Counted from the stretch's first letter, positions 1 to 11,343 are shown. The stretch: 64,000 nt of DNA from Haemonchus contortus (GCA_000469685.2 LS997565.1:14815235-14879234), one strand, 5' to 3'. The notes: a model not told the origin generated them from the sequence alone. Program-made: numbers and translations.

Positions 1-86
1 TGATCGCTGGGCTGAGAAATATTGATTTTGTTGTTTACCAATCTCTGTTCACAATCGTTATCTCGAAAATGAGATGTATTTTTTAG

Positions 87-352
87 CCGCCAGAAGTGAT
101 ATACACTTTGCCTGATCGGTTACGTAAGAAGATCCTGGACATTTGGGAGGAGCGCGATCCAAATGGCGATTGTTACCAGCAACAAAGGCGGACACGGTAA
201 CTCCCTGTGAAAACGGTGGTCTTCAACAAAAAGGTTCTGTTTTCAGCTTGATATTGCTGAATCTTCCTCCTACGTTGTGGAAATCTTTACGTCCTAAGGC
301 TCTTCAATGTTCGCTCCCCCATTTCATTGACCGGCTCGAGTGGGATTTGCAG
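87..352 (+). CDS. Partial gene: two consecutive exons of an unrecognised protein
   Basis: Two exons splice cleanly: 87-196, after a ttttttag acceptor and before a GTAACT donor, and 247-352, after ttttcag and before GTATGA. The first starts in phase 0 and ends with two bases over. The second begins with the base that completes that codon and ends in phase 0. Together they give about 72 residues, with pieces such as PPEVIYTLPDRLRKKILDIW, DPNGDCYQQQRRTR and LPPTLWKSLRP. The sequence is charged, amphipathic and free of stops, unlike the surrounding DNA. I do not recognise the family. Upstream exons must lie left of the window, and I could not place the next exon. The piece at 3,317 would need a phase-1 partner, so at least one exon is missing between them. 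Confidence 0.6.
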
Positions 353-1439
353 GTATGATTCATGAAGTAGTTTTCCAAGTCGCTATTTTGGTGTTCTTCG
401 GTACATAACTGAACATTTATTCTATTTTTCACTACGCAAAGGGTGTTTTTCCGAATCGTAGATATTACTGACAACCAATAAATTTCATTTTCATTGCGTA
501 GTCGAAATTCTTCTGCCGTTCGAGTTTTTTAGGTGTGACTGTCTATTAGATGAATGACCTGTCGTTTCGGCGTAATCGATTTTTTCATAGGCTTAAATGC
601 AGTTAGAGATTTATAATATCTAACAGTGTTAAATCCCCTCAGCAAAACAACAAATGGGAATCATCGGAGAGCTATCCCCTTCATAAAATACTCACCAAGC
701 TCCACCGTTGAATAGGATAAAATCCGATCTCTCCACAGACGACCGTCGGTGGCGAATGAGACCTCTTGATGTCTCCTCTATGCTGAACTTTGAACCGAGG
801 AGTCAAGGACACAAGACACTTGACAGATTCGCCCTTTTATCAGTTGTGTAGGAAGACCAGTTGACTGAATCACGCGGTTCTTTAATAACATTATGAGCCA
901 GCTTTCTATCATGGTTCCGACACACCTGTCCAATACTGAGCATTCCCCAGAACTATCAATAATTCCAACTTCGGAGGAGTTGATTCAGTTGAGTCATTTA
1001 CAATCGTAGCCTATGATAGAAAAGATTTGAATTTCCATTGGAAGGATACGGCAATCGCCGCGAAACCACTGCCTCTTGTCGTAGGAATTCGAGTAGAAAG
1101 TGGACCAGCATTCCGTTCCAGAACTGAAAGTTCAGTCGACCGTAAATCTGTGTCGAGCGCATGGCGCAGCAAGAATATTATGCATTTTGACTGAAGGAAC
1201 TGCAGCTGTTTGATATTAGTTGAGTTTCCTCAGAAGGCGAGAAGAAAACTGAGTATTGGGCTTACTCCGCACAGCACAGGAAAATGGTTGCGAAACATCA
1301 GGATTCCTATAGGCTGCTTTCATAGTCCGGCCATTCCATTCCGACACAGACGAAGGATAATGGCACGAAATCGCCACGCGGATCGTCACGCGGATGTGGA
1401 AACCGAATTCCATTTCATTTCTCACTTGTATGAAACGGA
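353..1439. other. Gene-free stretch, ordinary AT-rich DNA
   Basis: I see no coding exon with usable splice sites here. A 21-base string at about 1,311 (ATAGGCTGCTTTCATAGTCC plus G) recurs exactly at about 25,759, so part of this stretch is probably dispersed repeat. Confidence 0.5.
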
Positions 1440-1905
1440 TTCTCATTTATATCAGGCGGATCAAGTGCTTCAGGTCTTCAAGAGATTGTTGTGGATATTC
1501 CCCTCCACTTTAAGAAACGACTAGTCTGAAATCACCTTTATAACCGTCTGTGCACAATGCCTTCGTGTGTTATATGCCCATCCCGTATAAGGCGAGACTG
1601 CATGACGTCTGGTGTTGTGTATTTGATACGTGCCTTTAATGTGAAAAGGAGTTCATTGAGAAAACAGGGAGACCTATTTGCATTAGGATTGAGGAACACC
1701 TGGGTAGCTTGCAAAAGTCGGGAATATCATGGGGTAGGATATCATCGGAACATGTGTTTTGAGGTGACCGTCACGATATTATCACATGTACTCGACATTG
1801 CGGCAAAACCCGCGAACCTAGGAGGAACTAAGCCCCTTTAAATTAACAGAAGGGAAGTGTGTGGCGATACCACAGAACTGGCACCCTCTGTGGCACTATG
1901 CAGCA
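1440..1905 (+). mobile_element. Penelope-like retroelement relic, GIY-YIG endonuclease end
   Basis: Translating in two alternating frames recovers the 3' part of a Penelope-like element. It starts with EIVVDIPLHFKKRLV (1,481-1,525), then a stop, then NHLYNRLCTMPSCVICP. Next comes the GIY-YIG-type core SGVVYLI (about 1,613-1,633). After a frameshift follows CEKEFIEKTGRPICIRIEEH (about 1,641-1,700), then FEVTVTIL and, at about 1,860, GKCVAIPQNWHP. The Cys-x2-Cys before the core and the TGRP..RI.EH block are the family's usual landmarks. The reading frame is broken by at least one stop and two shifts, so it is dead. I did not find the reverse transcriptase half upstream, so this is a 3' fragment, as expected for a 5'-truncated retroelement. 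Confidence 0.8.
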
Positions 1906-1911
1906 CTTTGA

Positions 1912-2073
1912 CCTTCGCATTCAACCCCCGAGGAGTTCTTCACAACGGAGCGGTGTCAGGGAGCTTGCTCAGTCGTCGATATTGATGATTGGGAAGGGCT
2001 CAGCGATGCGCTCGGACTTGAATGGCCTCTGGAGAGGCTTGATCCATGTGACCAGCCCTTTGGAGGACATTGA
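1912..2073 (+). pseudogene. Possible relic coding fragment, unrecognised
   Basis: A stop-free frame follows the Penelope relic and reads as a plausible acidic peptide, with STPEEFFTTERCQG, then VVDIDDWEGLSDALGLEWPL, then LDPCDQPFGGH and a stop. No start codon or convincing acceptor is visible. It could be more of the element's 3' region, a captured exon, or chance. I do not recognise a family. Confidence 0.25.
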
Positions 2074-2189
2074 AGCAGGTTGACTCGAGGTTCACCCTAT
2101 TTGAACCGTGTTTTTCCAGCTGGGCCTGCACAGGTAGATGCCTTAAGGGAGCGAGGGTCTATCAATTACTGACTTCGTAACAGTATCTT

Positions 2190-2365
2190 ACGCCCCTCTG
2201 AACTTTTTCTGCCGTGAGAATGGTGTTTGATCGAATGGTTCCTCGAGTGGCTTTTGTCTTTCCGAAGAAAGAAAAAATGCCAAAACGCAACTCGAATAAA
2301 GTGGTGTCAAACTCCCGATTGGCGCACAGCTCAGAAATGAAAGCCTTAACTGGAAAAATGCCGTA
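2190..2365 (+). pseudogene. Short relic frame, unrecognised
   Basis: One forward frame gives SAVRMVFDRMVPRVAFVFPK followed by a lysine/serine-rich stretch ending in LTGKMP and a stop. The composition is protein-like. The opposite strand is also open (69 codons, 2,162-2,371), so direction cannot be settled by eye. It directly precedes dispersed-repeat copy 1 at 2,425 and may belong to the same element. Confidence 0.25.
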
Positions 2366-2424
2366 ATTCATTGAGAGTCGAACTGGTTCGTGCCTCTCTC
2401 TCGTGTATTATTTTCATGGATGCT

Positions 2425-2575
2425 TACCAGAGATCTCGCAAAAAACTCCCATTTCTGAAAATCATTGAGAGATGTCACCGTACACTCTATAGTTTTTATC
2501 AGCACCGTATGCAGGCTGATTTTTCTCCAGCAATTGTTTCTCCTTTGAGATGAGAAGACAGAGACAGGAGATTGC
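2425..2575 (+). repeat. Dispersed repeat X, copy 1
   Basis: This stretch matches 10,757-10,897 in the same orientation. Shared landmarks in order are a GATCTCG..AAAA block, then CAGCACCGTA.GCAGGCT, then GAGAAGACAGAGACAGGAG. The similarity is clear but diverged. Both copies lie just upstream of other mobile DNA: the SINE at 2.7 kb and the MITE at 10.9 kb. Confidence 0.6.
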
Positions 2576-2724
2576 TGACAGATTCTCATCAGAGAAGGAA
2601 AGATATGGTGTGGGCGTATAAAGTGTGCAGATAGAAAACATGCGTTTTCTGTTTATGATATATATTTTTATTTATAATATATATTCATATTTACAGTAAT
2701 AGTAGCGTAGTGGCAAATATAAAT

Positions 2725-3015
2725 AGATGTGGTGTAAAGGCAAATGGCGCACTATCACACTATCGAGGTCAGAGGGTCGATTCTCGGAAGGACATTTACT
2801 CAGAAAAAACCAAGCCTTCTTCTCCGAGGTCGATTAATTGGTATCAGGTTCCCCTGAGAGGACGGAGGCCCCGACTTCTACTTCGGCTGGCCATCACAGT
2901 TCATTGTATAGGCTACATACCGGTTCATTACGTCACTCCGATTCTGAATGGAAGTCGATGGTGGGGCCGCATCTGTCTGACAGGACTGGTCAACGCCTAA
3001 AGACGTTTTATTATT
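2725..3015 (+). mobile_element. tRNA-derived SINE, copy 1
   Basis: The head carries a pol III A-box-like GTGGTGTAAAGGC and a B-box-like GGGTCGATTCTC. The body shares with the other copies the CCAAGCCTTC block, the GAGAGGA..A.GCACTGACTT-type block, TCATTGTATAGGC, and GATTCTGAATGGAAGTCGA. It ends in a T-rich tail near 3,010. It is diverged from the copies at 30.5 and 31.9 kb, so it is old. Confidence 0.75.
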
Positions 3016-3316
3016 TCCTATTTTCCAATTTGTTCGATTTATGCAATCTCCTAGGCCACCTGGCTGTAATCGTTCTATGGTTTCAATCATAAATTGTAAT
3101 GCTAAACAAGTAAAACCAATCGATCATTGGCAAGTGGCGCTAGAGAAGACGTCACTTAAAAATGTTCTTGTTGGGTGGATTGTGAACGGAGAGCACATGC
3201 AGATTCTTTTCACAGACAGAATTTTTTATAGTCAGTAATTTCTGCGGGATGATTGATTATTATTGGTTGGAATCATTGTTGGCAAGCCATTCAGCTCTTG
3301 AAGTTCTTTTTATCAG
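3016..3316. other. Nothing recognised
   Basis: No exon or repeat is evident between the SINE and the exon candidate at 3,317. Confidence 0.5.
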
Positions 3317-3487
3317 ACCCATATCAATACATCAAATTAAAATCTAGAAATGAGACCCAGTATCTTCGAAAAAGCTGCCGCCGAATGATAAAAGAACAGT
3401 TGTTTCCTCCAGAAATAAATTCACTGATTTCAGGTAAAACTACGCAAGCTATGGGCTGGCTACAAAAAAGGGGAGCCGTGCTCAATG
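3317..3487 (+). CDS. Candidate single coding exon, unrecognised
   Basis: A TTTTTATCAG acceptor precedes the stretch and an AATG|GTAAGT donor ends it. In between one frame is open, with pieces PYQYIKLKSRNETQYLRK, CRRMIKEQLFPPEINSLI and TTQAMGWLQKRGAVLNG. It enters with one base over and leaves with one base over. An alternative earlier donor exists at 3,433 (TTTCAG|GTAAAA). The basic, helix-prone composition looks coding, but I do not recognise a family. It could belong to the same gene as 87-352, though the phases require another exon in between. Confidence 0.4.
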
Positions 3488-6400
3488 GTAAGTAGATTTT
3501 GAGGTGGATGTTGTCTGACACTCAGATAGGCAGTTCGTTTTGATCTGGTCACCCTATACCCACTGTAACTTCTGCAGCCTCTAGAATAATCTTCTTTGTA
3601 TGATCGACTTAGGGTAAGGTAGTGAGAGACCGGCAAAGAATGAGAATGCGAGTGGTTAGGGGAAAAGCCATGAACCTGGGCAAGTGGATGATACTTGAGA
3701 AGAAATAGGGCAGGGGAGAAAAGAAAGGTCAAAGAAGGAGAAGAGAAAAAATAGTGGTCAAATAGTGCAAAAAAGAGTCAGTCATAACGAGAAAATTTGG
3801 AGATTTTGATGGGTCGGCAAAAAGGAGCAGAGAGGACCTGGACAGGCCCTGAAGAATAAGGGATCAGGAACCCATCTAGACCCCATTTTGCAAATTATAC
3901 CTGACCCTTCATCTCGATTGATTACAGTTGGTAGCCAAGCAACTTCGTCTACTCCAGCAGCACGACATCTCCGTCAAATCTTTCGACATGCCACCGCCAA
4001 CCGTTTTTCGTCGATATCAACTTTTTCAAAAAGTTAATCGAACCACTGTTGTCTGATCCACCACGATAACCATCATCGACTTTCTGCTACAACTTTCTTC
4101 TATCAAACAAGCAACTAATGATAGATCTGGCCAATTCTAGGGGCAGTGTCTGTGGCAAGCTGACTAGATCGGTCGCCTTTGACAGAAATGATTAGGTAAC
4201 GATGAGTTAAACTTCTTGGGTTGACAATAAGCTTGTAGGATTGCCATTTTTTGATTCCATTTTATGATTATTTGTGCATTGTTTGCCAGAATGTATACTA
4301 TCTGAAGTTACTCGTCTTGCCCTACACATGTATGTAAACTGGTCATCTTCAAAACTCAATTATTTGCGAATTTTTAGGTTCAAAAATGGAATACCCATGA
4401 GGCAAAAATCAACATTTTCCAACATCTGCTGCTTATTCCTTCTCATTGAAAGCTGGCCCATGAGCTACCGAAACAAATTGGGACGTTTGCCACAAGGATG
4501 GAGAGCGTGTTAGAGAGAAGGGGATCTATGATTTCAATGAACCGCACGAATATCAAAATTCGATAGGGAGCGTCTCAGAGCATTTCAGAGAAAGGACGGT
4601 AGCAATTCGCTAGAAGGCCGAGTAAATCAGCTGTCGTCAGAAGACGGGGTAAATAAACTCGGGGATATTCCATTTTTAGAACTTGAAAATCGTGGACAAC
4701 TAGATTATAAGGAAGAGCAGTTATGATAGTTATGCATGACACAAGAAGCCTTTGAAATCGTTCATACACTCTGACACGTCATGCACAAATAATTGCAAAA
4801 TAAAACCTAAAAACGAATGCCTTAAACTTATTGACCAATCCAACAATCGAGCCTCCCCCAAAAATTTCGAGGCAGGTTATATTGAATTCAGGAAATAATC
4901 TAGTATAGTGATAGAACAAAAAAGTATAGGAATAGATAATAATTACGAAAGGTGTCTCAATGAGAATGAGTTGCCCCAAATCGCACCATAGAACCCAGAC
5001 CGCCTGAAGCTGCAGTAGTTACAATAAAAAAGAAGGAAAGGCCCTACAAGAACGGCGGCTTCTTCCAGAGAGTAAGGGTGGTATAACCAGACGCGGTGGA
5101 GTAGAGCATCAAGAACTTGTTCCGATAGAATAGTGGGTGTGGATAGGAGCTTAACCCAAGAAAATTCATGTAAATTCATTGCCTTGAATGACCGTTTTCT
5201 GAGAACCGCCTCCAATTGATCCATGCGTAGAAAGCAAGTGTGCTAGCCTTAACTGGTACTGCAAGTACATAGCAGATATGCCACCGACCAGCCCGAATGG
5301 CCAGTTCTACCAAGATCTCCTGAACTCTGACACTTACTCTGGCTGTCTTTTTCTTTCTGATCATTATCTATCGAGCTTTGTTTTGATTCTACCTTAGCCG
5401 CTGATAATACAATACAGGTAGCAAACCTGTTTAAATGATTACGTTAACATTGTGTTTTTTTTCTTTTTGTAGTTCTTTTTTAAGAAGTTTTTTGTTTTAG
5501 TTACGGGAAAAATAAATACACTTTTGTTCGATTTGAAGGCACCTGAAGTGACGAGCAAACTTTGTTGGAAGAACAACGTTTTCAGTGATGTTCTGCTACC
5601 GTGAAAGGATCGAGTTCACTTACTAGAACCCCATTCTTTTCCAGAGGCTTGAAGGTACCTAGTGATAAAGGCAATCTCTTTGCCACTACCACAAGGTTCT
5701 CTGAATAGGTTGGGATGCCATGCTAAGCAATTTTTTCATGTTCTTAATGTTACTGCCCAAGTAACGTACCCACAGAATCCTTCACTGGTGGGTGGTAGTC
5801 AAATGCGTGGCGCACTCAAACAAGCCGATCATAAACAAACAAGAATCGAACACTTCAGATTCGTACCATATGTCAGACTTGGGTGTTGGGTCCCCTTGGA
5901 CACAGAGTAGAGGATCTGTAGTGCCGCGACCTAAGGGTCTTTTCATAAGCTGTTAATCTTCTCCTAGCGTCCGTTTGATTGGTGCTTCTGAAGGGATAAG
6001 CTTTGACTTAATGATTGACCTCACAAGTTATCGTATGGGCTACGGAATAAGGGATGAGTTAACTGTTATATTTTCCGGATCCGTCTAGGATCCGGGATGA
6101 TGCGCTCTTTCCTTCCTTCCCTAACTTTTTCGCTACTATCATTGCTACGAAGGTTCGAGAACTTGGAGGCTTCTCGTATGGACCCGACCCTGTTAGGAGA
6201 ATGTTCTATACTAGTTCTGTCCTCTCCTACTTCCATATGAAATCCCTGGGAATATAGCCTTGAAATTCGTGGCCCGTCCCTAATTCTTTTGGTGCACCTA
6301 TTTTGTGATCAATGAAGATGAAGTAACAAACGTCCCACATCACTTATGCAAATTGAAGACGCTTCCGGAGCGAATGGTAACCAACAGCAGATGATGATTG

Positions 6401-7092
6401 TTTCACCGTATTGTGTTTACAGTCGTAACTTGAAAATCGGCTCTTTCTTCGGTAAGCAGAGGTAGCTTAGCCAAAAATGGGCGTCCTCAATAACAAACGA
6501 ACACAGTGATTTGAGGATTGAATTTCGATACAAATCCTGGCCTCCCAGACTTTCGGCAGTAGGAACCTCCTCAGAATGCAGTGCCAGTGCCTTACACACC
6601 ACTCCACCTTCTGAATCAACTCGTAGACCAAGTGCACGCCCACGACAATCGTAGTTTCTAATGAATGTTAGTAAGTACGTGATTGGAAAATAAAACGATT
6701 ATTTCAGTCGTGAACGGAGGTTTTGTCTCTTTATAGCTTGAGGATGATTCCAACACCTTGAGCTATCAGTTATACAGCAGGACACCCTCCACGCTAACTA
6801 TGAACAGTTCTTTACTGCTTCAACCAGACACATCCCTACCGTCACTGCCAGAGAACGTTTGTGAAAGGAGTTCGTCCTCTACAAATATAACTAGCTAAGA
6901 TTGTGGTGACAGTCATAAACCCCGGCGAGAATGGTTTACAAGCGATCGGAACCCATCCGGATGCGCCGAGAGATTGCAAAGCGTGGCGTTGGATAGGCCA
7001 TCGCTAGAGATCATCTGTACTGATTCTCACGATAGTCTGATGCTTGATCTGTTGCTACGTTGTTCAGACGGTCTGCATTATGAACAATATTT
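3488..7092. other. Gene-poor stretch with scattered relic-like open frames
   Basis: No spliceable exon can be supported. Several frames of 60-93 codons are open. The longest is at 4,943-5,224 on the minus strand, with motifs such as LHEFSWVKLL. At about 6,030-6,310 a broken minus frame reads CYFIFIDHKIGAPKELGTGH. None matches a family I know, and none has proper splice borders. I regard them as relics or chance. Confidence 0.4.
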
Positions 7093-7279
7093 ATGCTATT
7101 CCAACAATTTCCTCCAAATTATGGTCCTACCTACGGATATGGAAGTCTCTCCAGAAAGGTGCCCTGCGTTGACCCATTCTGGAGGACTGCCGAGAACGAT
7201 GAACCGAGGAGGATCGTGTTGTGCCAGCAAATTCAGCCAGAATCAACAAACTTTTCTGCCTTCGGTGCCTTTTTCAACG
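7093..7279 (+). CDS. Candidate coding exon, possibly an initial exon
   Basis: From an ATG at 7,093 the frame is open to an AACG|GTGAGT donor. Pieces include MLFQQFPPNYGPTYGYGSLS, PCVDPFWRTAENDEPRRIVL and FSAFGAFFN, and codon choice looks coding. An in-frame stop lies just upstream (about 7,081), so either this ATG is the start or the exon starts at the CTCTCCAG acceptor near 7,163. A second frame, entered from the TTGTTCAG acceptor at about 7,067, is also open to the same donor, so the frame is not certain. I do not recognise the product. Confidence 0.4.
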
Positions 7280-7671
7280 GTGAGTTTTAACTATTCTGAC
7301 ATGAATAGGCCGAGGAGGGACTTCATTCCTCCTGTGCTTGCCCTATTCTCGCGCTAAAGATACTGGCCGCTACTCCAACAGCAATCTTTCGAAGTGTCAT
7401 CATAAAACATAATTATATAGTACTGCTCGATTAATGACAACCCATTACACCGCTTAGTATTTCCATGAGCTAATTGATGTCAGAGCTCTTATTAGCGCGT
7501 TGATGACCTTCATTAAAGAGCACCTGACTAAAGGCCACTCTATGGTCTGTGGTGTCAATCCAGTAATATTGCAACACAATCGCTGGGCTTTCTGATTTCG
7601 ATGTACCTACTGGAAGCAGCCAAACCTGATGGCTAATGATATTCAAAACTTTAATCCACTGTGTTATCCAG

Positions 7672-7840
7672 TGGAAAAACGAAAGCATTTTTGGTTCGTA
7701 AATCGGCTCATTTCTGGATGCGCCCGGCATTCGACTCCAATTTAGAATCGCAGTGGCAGTTTGCATGCGTAAATGGCTTGTACGAGGCTCTAGAGGTGGC
7801 CGCGAACTGCATGTCTGTGCTTTTATCTTCTCATTGCCAG
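7672..7840 (+). CDS. Candidate internal coding exon, unrecognised
   Basis: A GTTATCCAG acceptor and a TGCCAG|GTGAGT donor bound an open frame of 56 codons. Pieces include GKTKAFLVRKSAHFWMRP, AFDSNLESQWQFACVNGLYE and ALEVAANCMSVLLSSHC. It needs two bases from the previous exon and leaves in phase 0. The exon at 7,093-7,279 leaves one base, so the two cannot join directly. A short open stretch at about 7,485-7,590 (ALISALMTFIKEHLTKGH) might be part of the same locus. The family is unknown. Confidence 0.4.
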
Positions 7841-9883
7841 GTGAGTCTGACTCCAGTTTACTGACATCGGAGAGATGGGAGGTCTATTCAGTCAGAGCGA
7901 GTACCGATCCGGGACCACTGTGAATAATTGGGTGTCATTTGCCGCTGCATCACCTCCACCCCTCCTATTTTGTTTCTGTTTCCTATATCCTATATCCAAA
8001 AAGAGAGTTTCTTGATATTTTATGGGAGAATCGCTTATTTGACGACGGCTTACCTCCAAAATTTTGTTTTCTGCTAATTTTCTCACCGTTAGACCAAATG
8101 TATTATAATGCTTTTTCGTGAGTGATTCATGATTCTTTTTGAGAAGTTAGAAAATTAGTTCTTAAAACTTGCGCTCACAAAATGAGATTTCAAAAGTGAA
8201 TGTAATTTTGGGGTTTCAAGAAAATTTTCCAAATCAGTCTTCACTGCTTTTCATAACTCTCCGAAACTCTGGGAAAATATATTTTGGTATAAGCCCGCAT
8301 TCGACTTCGTTTGAAATCGTAGTACCATGTTTTATGCCTATGAGGTCTTTAGAATGACCTGCGGTGGCCGGCCGACGTACAAGTTAGCGCTGTTAAGCTC
8401 TTTGACAAATCTGGTTTCTATTAACCCATACCGATATAGGGCCTGGTTAGCCAGGGTGAATATCAGCTCTAATGTCTTGGCTCCTTCAACCTATCCCATC
8501 CAGTTGTCGAAGTCAAAACAATAAAGGGTTTCAAAAGGATTCTTATGATTAGTCCAAAAAAAGAAAAGAGAATTAGTAGGTACTGCAGTCGTGGAAGTGA
8601 TTCTTGCACAAAAAGAAAGGTAAATTGAAGTCTCACTGAGCATTTCGTTATGATTCTAGTAAAATGCCGATCTTTCCGTATGACATGGGCTTGACAGGCA
8701 TTGAACTTGAGCCTTTGATCGAATACTTTACAACACGGTCGTTTTAACTTGCGCTGAGCCCGAAACCATCAGAGTTTCCTTGCAACTTATGCCCATCTTT
8801 CACTTGACATTTCCTTGACATATTCTCGTTGTACAGCACTGATTTAACTGGTTCTCGCCTCATTCGAAGTCAACTCCCTCTATATTTTTCAACTTTTTTC
8901 CTAAAGTCAAGACTTTTTCACAATGTGAGAGCGACAAGCGTATTTTTGATCACCCGTCATACTACAGGCCCTCTTTCTACGCAGGACTTCCTATATATGA
9001 GTTTTCCAAGCCTAAAAACGTTTTTCTTAGAAAATGAACGGGTGTAAACAATGGCAGAAAATCATACCGAACTTTCCCGCAGCTCTACGCAAGTTGAGAC
9101 CCAGGTAGGCATCAAAAGGAAGATAGGGCCAGACACTATAACTTTGAAGATTTCTCGAAACCCCCTAGTAACCGATAGTGGGACAAATGTCATCTGGGAT
9201 TGGCCTTCATTATTAGTTCTTATGTTTCAAATATCTTTGTCAGTTTGACTAGCAGTCTGATACATGGCGCATCCAGTCACAGCCCAATACTTCCTATCAG
9301 CTTTATTTTTTCCAAGTTTTAAACGTTCATAGTAACTCGCTATCAGTAAGTTTGAGTGCAAAGTGAGGCACCCTCCCCGACTTGACCGAAGAGGGATTCT
9401 GTCCAAAGATTTTGCTGGTTTTCGTTTTAAGTTGAAGGCATTCAGTCCAACTCTCAGCTGCTGTACGCCTAGCAAGTACATTAGTACTAATGCAATCCGT
9501 TTCCGAAAACCTAGACGTAGCAGGGAACTCGCAATGATTGTGTATAGCAGGTTCCCATTCCAACATCTCTGCTATTGGTAATGGAACCGCGGGATGCGTG
9601 GCGTAGCGTTGTTTTTTCTCCCGAAATCATTTCGATCTGATTGTATTTAACCACACCTTCTCTCCTATACATTTGCTCTTGCTAATACAATCTCTGAATT
9701 TCTTTTTTTTAGAACATTTCTTAAATTGAATAAGTAATACTCGCCTCAAGTAATATGTCAAAAAATTCCTACTCAATGTGCACTTGTCGTTGTTATCTAT
9801 CCCATAATTCATTCCGATAGGAGTAGGTGGTGAGGCCACAGATCATAACCCGTGTGTAGCCATCACACTATCTCTAGCTGCTC
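7841..9883. other. No supported gene; a few open frames
   Basis: The stretch holds isolated frames of 60-80 codons on both strands. The most protein-like runs from an ATG on the minus strand at 9,327-9,566 (79 codons, with SETDCISTNVLARRTAAESW). No splice structure or family supports any of them. Confidence 0.4.
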
Positions 9884-10115
9884 CGGGAGACGGGCAATAG
9901 GAACGGTCCTGTGTAATCGATCCGCCGCACGCGGCTGTCGCGGACCACTTGTCTCATGCAATCGCTATGCAATTATTACTATTGGCATGATTCTACTGTT
10001 ACTTCTTCTGTTCCTGTACCTCATACTTGGCGCTGCACCCTGCTACATTCCTTCGCGCGCGACGTCACTCTCGCCGCGACGTGACAATTTCGTTCCTACT
10101 GCACCACACCCAGCT
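9884..10115 (+). repeat. GC-rich dispersed repeat G, copy A
   Basis: This is the first of four same-strand copies (9.9, 11.6, 26.8 and 35.9 kb). All begin with a GAGACGGGC..TAGGAACG core, continue with CGCCGCACGCGGCTGTCGCG, and end around TCCTTCGCGCGCG. Copy A has lost about 30 bases in the middle compared with copies B-D. The two GC-rich ends can each form short hairpins, for example CCGC-AC-GCGG and GGCG...CGCC. Confidence 0.8.
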
Positions 10116-10235
10116 GCTCCTTTTCCTAAGTATTTCTGTTACACACCTACCACCGTGTATCAGCCCGTACTAATGGTTCCGAGCCGAAATCAAAAATATG
10201 TTTTTGATGCTCCCTTAACCGATTTCCTTAGCTGA
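9987..10235 (+). CDS. Possible small secreted-type peptide frame within repeat G copy A
   Basis: An ATG opens an 82-codon frame. It starts with a strongly hydrophobic segment (MILLLLLLFLYLILGAA), then CYIPSRA, a proline/arginine stretch (SPRRD..VPTAPHPA) and a tyrosine-containing tail (KYFCYTPTTVYQPV). The start resembles a signal peptide. The same frame is kept in copy B for over 40 codons without indels. Copies C and D have ATA in place of ATG, and D gains an early stop. Whether it is translated is unknown, and neutral decay of a repeat is the main alternative. Confidence 0.25.
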   Translation: MILLLLLLFLYLILGAAPCYIPSRATSLSPRRDNFVPTAPHPAAPFPKYFCYTPTTVYQPVLMVPSRNQKYVFDAPLTDFLS

Positions 10236-10756
10236 AACTTTGTTTGAAGGATTTAACTCAGGGATAAACCTGGCTTCGTTGTCTTGACAATCCGTTATAA
10301 ACTCTCAAGAAGCCCTTGGAGAAATTTCGGAGTCAAATCAACCTCATCACCCCTTCCACAAAGCTCGCCGACGAACTGAATTCTCTGGTTACCCCATCTA
10401 TATCGTATGCTGAGGATTTCGCAATTGTCCAGATTTCTTCTAAACTGCTCCCAAAGCGTACCACTACGTTTGCGCATATCATATCCGTCCCACATTAGCT
10501 TGCTTATTTAGCTCTACAATGACCGAACTGCTCTCCCATATTCGACACGTACTTATTCACGGCTTCCGATTCACTGCCAAAGCCCATCACGACTTGTGTC
10601 AAGTATTCAGTCTCGAAGCCCTTCCTGAGCTGTCCTACCTGTGCAATCTTACTCCCAAATTTTCAAAGGCGCCAACCAGCAAAGTCGATAATAACCCTCA
10701 ACATCTGGACAGCTACTGATGCTAGGTCATGCGTATACAGGTGAGTATACTTGCCA
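10236..10756. other. Overlapping open frames, no gene called
   Basis: Both strands are open over much of 10,295-10,500. The minus frame of 66 codons contains WEQFRRNLDNCEILSIRYRW, and the plus frame contains KLADELNSLVTPSISYAEDF. One may be a relic of coding sequence, but I cannot choose between them and see no splice sites. Confidence 0.3.
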
Positions 10757-10897
10757 AAGATCTCGTCAAAATCTTGACTAAAATGACATCCCAAAGAGCC
10801 GCACACCACTTAATATTCACCAGCACCGTACGCAGGCTCTTTTTTATCCACGCGATTATTCTCTTGTTGAGATGGGCTGAGAAGACAGAGACAGGAG
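10757..10897 (+). repeat. Dispersed repeat X, copy 2
   Basis: Second copy of the repeat at 2,425-2,575, in the same orientation, ending with the shared GAGAAGACAGAGACAGGAG. It ends immediately at the left terminus of the MITE at 10,899. Confidence 0.6.
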
Positions 10898-10898
10898 T

Positions 10899-11314
10899 GG
10901 TGAAAATGTAGTTGGTGGAGGTGGGGGGCACCCATCCGAAGGTCAGTATATCAAGAAATGAACTCAGTCTAACGTGTTAGTCGTGTTAGTGTTATATTAG
11001 CACTGATGGGTAGAGGATGATGGGAACCGACCACCTTAGCTCTTTTATGCGGTTTCGGCTAAGAAAATTTAATTTCCCAAATAAGCCTGGGTAGGGTAGG
11101 AGCACCTGGTTTGCTGGGATGATTACCTTCTGCAATAAAAAAAAGAAAAAAAAGAAAGAAAACTCGCCCACCGCGGTGCTCCTTCCCTACGGAAGCCCTC
11201 ATTTGAAAACTGGCATGTCCGTGATATAACACAACATAACGCGTTTCATTGAGTCCATTCCTTGGTATACTGACCTTCGGATGGGTGGCCCCACCCTCCA
11301 ACTACATTTTCACC
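10899..11314. mobile_element. MITE with long terminal inverted repeats, full-length copy
   Basis: The ends are inverted repeats of about 65 bp beginning GGTGAAAATGTAGTTGG and including CACCCATCCGAAGGTCAGTA. There is no transposase frame. The interior has a purine-rich tract (11,137-11,161). I could not define a target-site duplication with confidence. A second copy in reverse orientation lies at 34,206-34,560 and a diverged one at about 35,130-35,300. Its superfamily cannot be told from this window. Confidence 0.85.
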
Positions 11315-11342
11315 CACGAGTTTGATGACAGTTTTTGCTAAT

Positions 11343-11343
<1 letters not shown>

